A stretch of 64,000 nt of DNA from Proteles cristata cristata (Eukaryota; Chordata; Mammalia; Carnivora; Hyaenidae): the NCBI GenBank assembly GCA_017311185.1, contig JAESUZ010000346.1:372001-436000 (forward strand). Direction: 5' to 3'. Position 1 is the first letter of the stretch, and every line of letters starts with the position of its first letter. A program made the translations under genes and the position numbers. Shown here piece by piece: positions 24,901 through 36,900 of this stretch. The notes beneath the pieces were generated by a model, which worked only from the letters and a program-made list of their open reading frames with translations, did no database searches and had not been told where the DNA came from.

Positions 24901-27900
24901 ATACAGATCTCTCTACCCTTTCTTTATGTTATAATTGTTGCATGAATTATATCTCTATTGGAAACCCCAGCAGTCAGTGTAATAATTTTTGCCTTAAGTT
25001 GTGATCTGTATCTTTGAAGAATTTAAGAGAGTAAACTCCTGTGTTTACTTTCTTCTTTTTACAATTTCTAGTACTCTTCATTCATTGCTTCGCATCCGAA
25101 CTTCCCTCTGTAATTTTTTCCCATTTGGCCTGAATTACTGTCTGTAGTCGTTCTTGGGGTGCAGGTATTTTGTGACATTTTTTCTTAGTTTTCCCTTCTC
25201 TTAAATGTGTTTTGCCTTTGGCCCTGAAGGCTGTTCTCGCTGGATATGGCATTCTGGGTTGAAAGCCTTTCTCTTAACTGTGCTTTAAAGAAATGTTCTG
25301 GTCTCTGTAGCATCTGATAAAATATTAGCTCTCATTCAGATTATTGTTCTGTATGTAATGTTGCTTTTCTTGGGCTACTTTGAAGATTTTTTTTCCCTCT
25401 TATCCTTTATTTTTAGCAGTTTGCTTTTGATGCGTTTAGGCATGATTTCCTTCAAATTTATCTGTTTTGGATCCGCTCAGTTCCTGAATCTGTAAATGTG
25501 TATCATTTCCCAAATTTATTTATTTAAGTATGTGTTCACTCTTCTACTTCTGGGTCTTCAGTTCCAGATGTTAGACCTTTTGATATGGGCCGACTGGTCC
25601 ATGAGGTTTTGTTCATTTTTTTCTTTCCTTGAACTTTGTTATTCAAAGTGAATAACTTCTGTTGATGTGGCTTCAGTGTCACTGACTCTTTTCCTGTCCC
25701 CTCCATTTCAGCTGCTGAGCCCATCCAGTGTTTTTATTCCCAGGGCTGTATTCAGCTCTCAAATTCCCACTGACTTCTTTGTATTTTCTCTCTGTGGAGA
25801 ATTGTTCTGTGAGATTACACACTTCAGTGGAAATCTGGAAAGCCAGTTGCTCGACTTCAGCAGCCTTCGGAACAAAGAGTGAAGTTCAGGATTGCCAGCA
25901 GTAGGAGGTGTAGAGCACAAGCAGGCCCTGAAAACTTTTAGAACCCAAATGACCTGAATCCAAGACAAAAATCAGGCAATAGAAATCCACAGATGATCCT
26001 GGTATTGGAGTTAGTGAACTTGAAGACAGCTGTGATTAATGTGATCCAGATAATAGAGGAAAAGGTGGAGGAAGTAGATAACATGACTTGTGAGCCCACT
26101 TAGTGACATTTATTTTTCAGTTTCACATGCTTTATTTGCAGTGTTAGAGTTTCCATTGGGTTCTTTTTTTATGTAGACCGATTCTAAGTAGAATTTTTTT
26201 TAATCTGTCGTCTATTTTCTTCCTGTTTTTCTTTACATGTACGATTGAAAAGAATGCACGTTCTCCAGTTGCCGAGTGTAGTGGTGTTTTTTTGGCTTTT
26301 GGTTTTTGTTTGAATTTTAAGTAGGTTCCACACTCAGTGTGAGGCTTGAACTCATGACCCCGAGATCAAGAGTCACATGATCCTCCAGCTGAGCCAGCCA
26401 GGCACCCTGGGTGTAGCAGTTATGCTAAGTTTGCCCAGAACTTAGTATATTTATTGCTTTTCTTGCCTACTTGTTCTTTTTTTGGGATAAACAATTTTGG
26501 TAACGTTTTATTTCTAGGTATGGAAGATGGTTATATGTGTTCACTTTGGAAAAATTCATTGAGCTGTGTGCACTTGCTTTACATATGTTATACTTCAATA
26601 AAACATCTAAAAATATCTAAAACACCATTTCTTTTTTCTCTGAGTCTTTTAAAGAAAAATATTACTTTGCCACTTACCCGTCAGAAATGGAAATGACTGC
26701 TAATAACCAATATTTTGCCAATGAGCATTGGTAAATACCTTCTGGAATATAAAGGCTCATTATAACAATGATACTAATGATAGCTTGACAGACCTCCCAG
26801 GGCACAATTCTGTAGCTGTTAAAAGAACACAAATCCGAAAGAACCTTGACTTCTTCAGACAGTAATTTAGAAAAAGAATTCTTTCCTAAGGCATTTTTGT
26901 GAACCTTATTTGTATCTGTAATGCTTAATTTCTCAGTAGAAGAGTTTTCGGGGACCGGGGTGGCTCAGTTGGTTAAGTGTCCAATTCCTGATTTCTGCTC
27001 AGGTCATGATCTCATGGTTCATGGGACTGAGCCCCACATCAGGGTCTGTGCTAAGCGTGGAGCCTGCTTGGAATTCTCTCTCTGTGTCTCTTCTGTCCTT
27101 CTCAACGTCTCTCTCTCTCAAATAAACTTTAAAAAAATAATAAAAGGAGAAGAGTTTTATAAATCTATTTACACTTACCTTTCCTGCTAACATACTCGGT
27201 TTTTTTTTTTTAATGTTTTATTTATTTCTGAGAGAGAAATAGAGCATGAGCAGGGGAGGATCAGAGAGAGGGAGACACAAAATCTGAAACAGGCTTCAGG
27301 CTCCGAGCCGTCAGCACAGAGACTGACATGGGGCTCGAACCCACAAACCGCGAGATCACGACCTGAGCCGAAGTCAGACTTAGCCACCCAGGTGCCCCTC
27401 TAACATACTGTTTTAATAATAGGAACAGTTAGAGAAAGAGAAGCAACAGAGCAATGGGAGGCCCGTGAGTGAGAAAAGCTTTGAAAAGAAACGTGAGTAG
27501 TTTTCCGGTGTCTTAACCACTAAGTTACACGGTTAATGTTGCGTCCTGGTGTGCTGGCAGGCCGTGCTGAAGAGTTGATACAGAAAAAATTGCTTCACTT
27601 TCTTTCGCTTTCTTAAAAGTTGTTTTCAAAAATTGGCTGTTTCATGTGGTACCGATTTAGGAATTCATGAGTAAATGGTGGGAGCCAGTGTGGAGGTTCA
27701 GATCCTTCACGGGGAAACTTAAAGTCTGACGACAGCAGTGCTGCTGTGAACTGGGTCACTGAACAGCTAAGCCTGAAATATGTGATGTATAAATGAAGCA
27801 TATTTGGGAGAGAGCGCTTCCTGCCAGTAGGACGCATATTCTCTGTGTTGTCTTGTGTGCTTATGGACATGAAGAGCTAGGAGGAGATTACAGCATTTAA

Positions 27901-30900
27901 AACAGAGTTTGTTTTAGGTAGAGACGCCAAGACACCAACATCCCTGCCCAAGAGCATCCCCATCTCTGTTCCTGGACCTTCTGGAACCAGCACCCCATCG
28001 ACAAGTAAGAAATAGCTTCTTTTTTTTGGTCTTCTTTTTCCCTTTCATAAAATCGGTTATAGGGAAAGTCACTCCATTTGATGAGATGTATTATTCTAAA
28101 ACACCTTTTACCTTTTATCATTCATTGTTTGGGAAGTTCTTGATGAGCAGTAGGGGTAAGAGATACTCCGGTTAGCTCAGACTGAGGAAAGGAGGCTGGA
28201 CAGATCTGTGCCTAATGAAAGGGAGGGGGAATTGGCAAGGGGATGGGCTTAGGGCAGCTTAGGATGAACCGAACAGCTGCGTTTTCCTTCTGCTTTTTAC
28301 TCCAGGCAAAGAAATCAAGAAATCCAAACTGATCCGAAGCCAGTCTTTTAATAATCAAGCTTTTCATGCAAAATACGGCAACTTGGACAAGTGTGCTAGG
28401 TATGATATGTCAGCTATTCATGTTTTAACCCAATTTTTATTTTATGGTTACTTATTTTGGCTTATGTGAAATATTTATATTATATAAAATCAGGATTAAT
28501 TTTGGGATTTTTACTGGTCAATAGATTATAAGTGTTCTTCTGTAAGGATTTTATATGAAAAAAAATTCTAAGTCTACCAATTTGAATAATAGGTATTTTG
28601 GCATTCTAGGAAGACTTACTGCCTTGGGGCTGTATCATAACACCATGGAATCCATATATTGTTTTATGAAGGAGGTGGTGCTCTATCCTATGCACCACTC
28701 AACTTCTAAGTGGGTATGGACGTGTCCCATTTGCTAAGTGAGTGTGGACATCCATTTGCTGTTGATATTGTTTCTTTCTATAAAGAAGCACTGGCATGTT
28801 TTTTATGGCAGAATGATCACAACAGTTCTCTTTATGACAGATGAATGTCTAGTTTCCCCATTGGCCCCGCACACTGGATGATCGACAGTTAAGATTAGGA
28901 ACGAGTCAGCATAAATTCAGTGACCATGATTTTTTTTTTTTTTTTTTTTTTTATTTCTAGGAGAGAGAGAGACAGCGTGAGCAGGGGAGGGTCAGAGAGA
29001 GAGGGAGTCACAGACTGAAACAGGCTCCAGGCTCTGAGCTGGCAGTCAGCACAGAGCCCGACGCGGGGCTCAAACCCACGAACCGCGAGATCATGACCTA
29101 AGCGAAAGTCGGACGCTTAACCGACTAAGCCACCCAGGCGCCCCAGACCATGATTTTTAATATATGTTGTACACGTGTAGTATGTAAGAGCTGCATATCC
29201 TTAAATGAAAGTAACTTTAAGTAAACATAAATATCTTTAAAAGTATTTGTCAAGAAAAATAGCATGGCATGGGAAAAATATGTTTTCCTTTTGTTAAAGA
29301 TAGCTTAGTCTAGATTTTCAGCTACATTTTTGGACATTCTCAATAGATCGACCTGAAGTTCCTAATCAATAGCGTGATCTCAAGATGGACAATGAGATTA
29401 TAACTGGAGATGAGTTACTTCCAGGGAAATTTTATCCATATTATCTGTTGTAGTTGAGCATCAAAAGAAAAACTGATTCTGCTGTAGCAAGTTTAAGGAA
29501 ATGCTTTTAAGGTAAAGAAAGAGTAGTTGTTGTGAGGCACGGAATGTAAAGAATAAATGAGAAGTAAAAGTAGCAACTGTGTTTTCATCAGAGTTAGAGG
29601 AGAGCATTAAACAGGATTTAAAAAGACCAAATGCCTAATGACTAGGGTGACAGAAGCATGTTCTTGTATTTTAAAACAAATCACCTTCTTTTCTAGCAAA
29701 AGTTCTACAGGAGGATATACCCCTTCCGTCTCAGGGTTAGGAAAGACTTCTGTGGCTTCACTAACTGGTAAGTAGAAATCTGAGCTATTTAAGAAAATTG
29801 CTAAATTTAAATTAAAAAAAATTTTTTTTAGCTTTATTGTCAAGTGACAGACGGAGTGTGAGCGGGAGAGGGGCAGAGTGAGAGAGAGACACACAGAATC
29901 TGAAGCAGGCTCCAGGCTCTGAGCTGCCAGCACAGAGCCCAACATGGGGCTTGAACCCGTGAACCATAAGATCATGACCTGAGGCCAAGTCAGACGCTTA
30001 GCTGACTGAGCCACTCAGGCACCTCCCCCCTTTTTTAAACATTTTTAAACATTTATTTACTGTTGAAGCATTGCTAAATTTAATGAATTACTGTTTTCTT
30101 TAAATGCCACTTCTAGATACAGTGTTTTCCCTAAACTTGTATCTTTATCAAATGCCTAAATGATTAAACCTTTCCCTACAACTGAGAAAATACTGGACTC
30201 TGCCATTTATCTTTCACCATCAAGACCCAGACCTCAATACTTTTGAAAGAGAGAAAGGACAGTAGTCTAGGAGGTTCTTTCATAGTCTGAGGACCTCCTG
30301 GGGCACAGATTAAAAGTTTTGCAGTGATTTTTAAAGAAGTTAAAAACAGTAGGGCTTCATGGTGAATCACATGTAGCCAAACATTTGCAGTATTACATAT
30401 TTGAATATTTCTACCAGGGGTCAGCAGACTTTTTCTGTAAAGGGCCAGATAGTAAATATTCTAGGCTTTCTTGGCCAAATTGATTTCTGTCACAGTTACT
30501 CAACTCTACTGTTGAGTGGAAGTAGCCATAAACAGTAGATAATGGATAGGGATAGCCGTGTTCCAATAAAGTTCTATTTATAAAAACAGGCAGCAGTCAC
30601 GATTTGGCTTACAGACATGTAGTTTGCTGACCATTGGCTTATATAATAGAGCACAGAAAGATACAGTGAATAAGGGAAAATATATTGCTAAAAATTGCTA
30701 ATGGCTGTTTGTGTATATTTTTAACTTTTTGCCTTAGAAGTCTTGGCTGAAAATTATTGGGCTGTGGTAAGTTTTTAGTGTAAAGAATAGCAGATCTACT
30801 CAAGAGGTCTGAAACTTTTAAAAGTTTGGTCCTGTGTCCCTTTCAGGTTGTGTTTTGAGTATGTCTTCCTCTTACTATGTTCTTTTTATTCTTATGAAGA

Positions 30901-33900
30901 ATATACACTCCCTGCCTGTAAACAGTATATTTCACTTACCAGAGGAGAAAATAGTTACAATATTAGAGCACTGATATATATACTGTATATAGAGTGGTTC
31001 TACAGGGTAGACTATGAGTAGCATAAGAAACCTGAAAGAATTTGATAATAGAAAATTGTTGAACTAAAGTATCAACGCTTCTTGAAGTGAGGGATGTAAA
31101 TAATAAAACTATTGTTTACTTTTATCTTTGCAAGTCAGCGAATTCTTTAGGAGATACTTAGGGAACAATAAGGGTTTGTGAACTTTTGTAATATAGGTGT
31201 CTTTAAGAATTGTAAATATATAGGGACGCCTAGGTGGCTTAGTTGGTTAAGCGCCCGACTTTCGCTTAGGTCATGATCTCGCGGTTCGTGGGTTCGAGCC
31301 CCGCGTCGGGCTCTGTGCTGACTGCCAGCTCAGCCTGGAGCCTATCTCAGAGTCTGTGTCTCCCTCTCTCTGACCCTCCCCTGCTCACGCTCTCTCTCTC
31401 TCTCTCTCTCTCATTCTCTCTCTCTCCTAGAAATAAATAAAAATATTTTTAAAAAAAGGAATTGTAAATATATATGGAAAGTCAGTTTGAATTAGCTTAG
31501 GTTGGAGCTGATGGGGCAGATGATTATTGATACCCAAAGGTGGTTCTTCAAACTTGTGTGGATCCCATGTAGCCTCTTAGACGTGACTTCCAATGAGCAT
31601 ATTTATTCATGAACTTGTAACAGTTCTTGCCAAGCAGTTTCTTCACTTCAGTCAGTAAGAACATTGGTTCAAAACTAGTTTTTTTCAAGTTTTAATTATG
31701 TGCACTAATTTCTTCAGTTCGTACTTTGCTAGTTCTTACATCACCTTGAGAATTGAGAGTGTGTGTATGATTTGCAGATCCTAAAACTTAACATCCAAAG
31801 CCTTAATTAAAAGAATATATTTTATGAGGGTAAATATTAAAATATTTGGAAAATATTCTGTCTTAAGGGTTCAGTATTATTTTGGGGGGAGAGAATATAT
31901 TGGGTGAATGAAAGATCTTCTCGGTCATTACATATTATTACTCAATGAAGTACAGACTGAGAAAAATGTCACTATACAATTACACATCTGTTCTACAAAG
32001 AGAAAAAGGGGACAAGATGTCTCTTACATAGAGAAGAGATTTAACTTACCTGTGGGACTTAAGACAGGCTTCCAGATGTTTCTAACGTTTGGGATAAAGC
32101 TTAAGGAATGCTGGGATCTCTAGCAGGCACAGAAGAGAATGGAATCACGCTCTGTTCAGAGTACCTGGCATAAAGACCACGTGTCAGTGTCTCGAGGAAG
32201 CAGCAGTGGCCGGTTTGGCCCGAGCACGGAGTGAGTGTAAGAGGGCGGGGAAAATAAAACCGTGATTGCTTGCAAGGTCAAATGGAATGAGTTCTTTTTT
32301 ACTTAATATGAACCCATCATTAATTGTTGGGTGACTTTTGCCTTTCATCAATTACAGTTCATCCAAGGCTATGTGGACATAGCAGACAGGGAGCTGGGGG
32401 GTAGGGGAGGACAGAGAATGCTGGTAAGGATTCCTGGAAACAGACTGCAACATATCCATTGTTAGCGGGTGTGAGAAAACATGGAACCCTTTTGAAAAAC
32501 AGTTTGGTAACATTCATCAAGAATCCTAGGGTTTGTTTTTTTTTTATGTTTATTTTTGAGCCAGAGAGAGAGAAAGAGAGAGAGAGCGAGTGCGTACAAG
32601 CAGGGTAGGAGCAGAGAGAGAGAGAGAGGCACAAAATCCAAAGCAGGCTTCAGGCTCTGAGCTGTCAGCACAGAGCCAGATGCAGGGTTCAAACTTCCGA
32701 ACTGTGAGATCATGACCTGAGCTGAAGTTGGATGCTCAACCAACTGAGCAACACAGACGCCCTAAGAATCCTAGTTTTAAAAAGTACTCTTTGAGGGGCA
32801 TCTGGATGACTCGGTCAGTTGAGCATCCGACTTCACCTCAGGTCATGCTCTCACGGTTCAGAAGTTCAAGCCCTGCATCAGGCTTCTTGCTGGCAGCGCA
32901 GAGCCTGCCACAGATCCTCTGTCTCGCTCTCAAAAATATGCATTTAAAAAAAAACACTCTTTCACTCAAGCAGTCCCATTTCTAGTGCCCTGTCGTGAAA
33001 CAGGTCATCACATAAAATGTGGTAAAATTTGTCATCATGTGTGCTGTTGGTATGATGTGCTGAAAATGGCACTCTACCCTGGCGCCCTTCCTCAAGCCCA
33101 CAACCCTAGTCTGATTGTAAGAAAAGCATCAGATAAATTCTAATAGGGGGCATCCTGCAAAATATTTGGCCAGTACCTCTCAAAACTGGTAGTGTCACCC
33201 AAAACAAGAAAAGGCTAAGAAACCATCACAGCTAAGGAAAGCCTGAGGTGAGCAGACAAGGGAATTTACGTAATGTTGGGTGCTGGATGGGATCCTGACA
33301 CAGAAGAGACATTACGTAAAAACTAAGACTATCTGAACACACTACAGATTTTGGTTTGTAATAATAATGTCTCATTACTGGCCTCCTTAACTGTAACAAC
33401 TGTAGCTTACTAAAGTGTTAGAGGAAACCAAATGAGGGCGTAGATGAAAATTTTCTGTATTTTCAATTTTTCTGTAAATCTGAACTTTTAAAAACAAAAG
33501 TCTACTTAAAAAATTACAGTAACTCAAAAACATTTACATTTTCAGGGCTAAGTTTAACAAAGTGTATATTATATGTACACTAAAAAAAAATCAAAACATT
33601 GCTGAATGAAATTAAAGAAGACCTAAATAAATGGAGAGATACACTGTGTTTGTGGATGGGAAAACTGAATAGTGTTCATGATGCCCATTTCTTTTGAGTT
33701 GATCCAAAGATTTAATGCAGTCCTGATCAGAATGCCACTGGCCTTTCTGTAGAAATCTCTACCCTAATTCTAACATCTAAAGTTAATGCACAGAACTGAG
33801 GAGAGCCAAAACCATTTTGAAAAAATGAAAAGTTTAGAAAACAAAATTTAGAAAGCTTAAACCACCTGATTTCAACCAGTCAGTAGTTAGGACCACGTGC

Positions 33901-36900
33901 CTGCCCTGACAGCTACCCTTCCACAAAGGCCCCAGAATAAGTCAGTGGTGATGGGATAGTAGTTAAAAAAATTTTTTTTAATGTTCATTTATTTTTGAGA
34001 GAAAGAGAAAGAGACAGAGCATGAGTAGGGAAGGGGCAGAGGAAGAGGGAGACACAGGATCCGAAGCAGGCTCCAGGCTCTGAGCTGTCAGCACAGAGCC
34101 CGATGTGGGGCTTGAAGTCTTGAACTGTGAGATCATGACCTGAGCCGAAGTCATATGCTCAACCGACTGAGCCACCGAGGAGCCCCTATGGAATAGTATT
34201 TTAAAAAGCAGTGTTGGAACAACTGAGTGTTTGTATTTCAAAAAACAAAACAGAAACCAAAAAAAAGCAACAACCCAAGCTGAACCTTATTCCTTAGCTC
34301 ACACTATACATAGAATTATCTCAAAATGCATTATCAGCCTAAGCAGAAAAGCTGAAACTATGGCATTTTTGAATACAGAAGGAAGTCTTTGTGATTCTGG
34401 GATAGACAAAGATTTCTCCAAACCATAAAAGAAAAAGTTAACATGTCAGACTTTATCAAATTTAAAACTTCTGCTCGTTGAAACAGAGCATGAAAAAAAA
34501 AAGAAAGGCATGGCATAGATTGGGAAAAATAATCATATTGTGTGTCCCCGACAAAGGACTTCTATCCAGGATACACAAAAGGAATCTTTAGAACTCATTA
34601 GGCAACTAGTTTTAAAATGGGGAAAATTGACTGCATACTTCACAGAAGACATGCAAATAAGTGCATGAAAAAAATGCTTAGCATCCATAATTGTTAGAGA
34701 AGAGCAACTTAAAAGCAAGGGAGGGAAGCCTAAATTGGGAGAACAAACTGATGTTTGCCCGGGGTGGGGGGTGGGCAAGATGAGGGAAGGGGCGTGGGCG
34801 GTACAGGCTTCCGGTGAGTGAGTGAGCAAGGTACAGCATCAGGAATATCATCAGAGGTAGTAGTGTGCATGGTGACAGATGTCAGCTACCCTTGTGGGGA
34901 CACAGCATAGCGCATAGAGGACTCACTGTGTTATACACCTGAAGCTAATTGTGTGTCCACTATACTTAAAAAAAAAAAAGTTTTAAAGGTAGAATTCTAC
35001 ATATTCCTTAAAATGTTAAAAGAAAAAAAACCCTACTTGGTTACATAGAAAAATAGTTAAGATTTACTAAGTCACAAAGTATGTTATAAAATAGAAGGCA
35101 TAGTAGGTCTTTGCATAGGTGTGTGTATATGCGTAGGTGTGCGTACATGCATAGGTGTGTGCATATATGTAGCCTGTGTAGGGAAAAGAGATGGAAGCAA
35201 ATTACATTAGGATGGTTAAAGACTGTTGCTTCAGTTGCGAGAATTACGGTATTAAAGATGATTTTTATTTTCATACTGTTTTTGCATTCTCCGCTTTTAA
35301 AAACTTTTATAGGTTTTTGTAATGAAAAAAATCTGTTACTGCTAATGCTAGAAATCATTTCTTGATGCCAGACAGATATGTTACTATATACTCACTTTTT
35401 AAGGATTTTGTAGACCAAAGGCCCAGACAAACACATTAAACCAAGAAAATGCTCATTTAAAAAAATGTTTCAAAAGTTCAGAATTTTAGGGGCGCCTGGG
35501 TGGCTCAGTCAGTTAAGTGTCCGACTTCGGCTCAGGTCATGATCTCATGGTTCGTGGGTTCGAGCCCCACGTCAGGCTCTGTGCTGAAAGCTCAGAGCTT
35601 GGAGCCTGCTTCGGATTCTGTATCTCCTCTCTCTGCCCCTCCCCTGCTTGTGTTCTCTCTCTCTCTTTCCCTCTCTCAAAAATAAGTAAAAGGTGTTAAA
35701 AAGTTTAAAAAACTTTAAAGTTCTGAATTTTTAAAAAAGCAATGAGGGGTGAGAAATACAAGGAGGCACCAGTACCCGGCCCCTAGAATATCTAAAATTA
35801 AAAAGACTCACAATATCAAGTGTGTGTGAGGGTATAAAGCAACTCTCCAGAACGCTATTCATTGCTGGTGCAAATGCAAAATGCTGCAACCACTTTGGGA
35901 GACAATTTGGTGGTTTCTTATGAAGTTAAATATACGGTTAGTATGTGATCCAGCAATTCCACTCCTAGGCTTTTACTTGGCAAGAAATTAAAACATCTAT
36001 CCATTCATAGACCTGTACACATGTGTTCAGAGCAGCTTTCTTTGTCAAAAAGCTGGGGAAAAAAATCCAAATGTCTATCAGCAGGAGAATGTATAATTTT
36101 GATCTATCCATACAACGGCCTGTCAGCGATAAAAAAGAGCAAACTGTTGATACACGCGGAGACCAGGGTGAATCTCAAAATACTTGTGCTGAGTGAAAGA
36201 AGACAGAAATACCGTATGATTGTATTTATATAAAATTCTAGAAAATGCAAAGAAGACAGAAATACCATATGATTATATTTATATAAAATTCTAGAAAGTG
36301 CAAACTAGTGACAGGAGACAGATTGCCGGGAGTGTGAGGCGCGGGGACCAGAGCACAGGAGGGAGGGATCAAGAGGGGTTCACTCCTGATCGTGGTGACG
36401 GCTTCATGGCTGTGTGCATAATGGCAAACCTCAATCTGTGCAGGTTATTGTCCGTAAACTGTATCTTAATAAAAGTGATTTCAAAAGAAAAACAATCACT
36501 ATCATTAACCCTAGGTTCACCTCTTTCTTAGCATATTCAGTATGTCTGACTGTACTTGAATTGCTTGCAGACGACTCCTTCCGCACCCGTAATGCTGGTA
36601 GCGCCGCAGCCACCTTCCCTCCCACCCCTGCCCTGCCTGGCACCTCCCGTGGGTCCAGTAACTCCGTTGATCCCAAGAGCAGTGGAAGCAAAGACCCACA
36701 ACCACGAAAGGCCACCTTGTAAGTAACCCGGTGCTGCGCCAAGTGTCCCATTCCAGTCTTTTCTCAGGCACTTTGATTCCCACTCACATACTTTCCAAAC
36801 AATAGACGATGTCTATAATGAGGAAATGGTATAAATTCAAAGGACTTATTTTCGCATGGGCCTCTGTGGGGTCAGATGCTTTCTATGAGATGATTTATAT

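Noticed and set aside
35041..35365. His/Tyr/Met-rich open frames on both strands
   Set aside because: They come from the 18-bp tandem repeat at 35113-35166.
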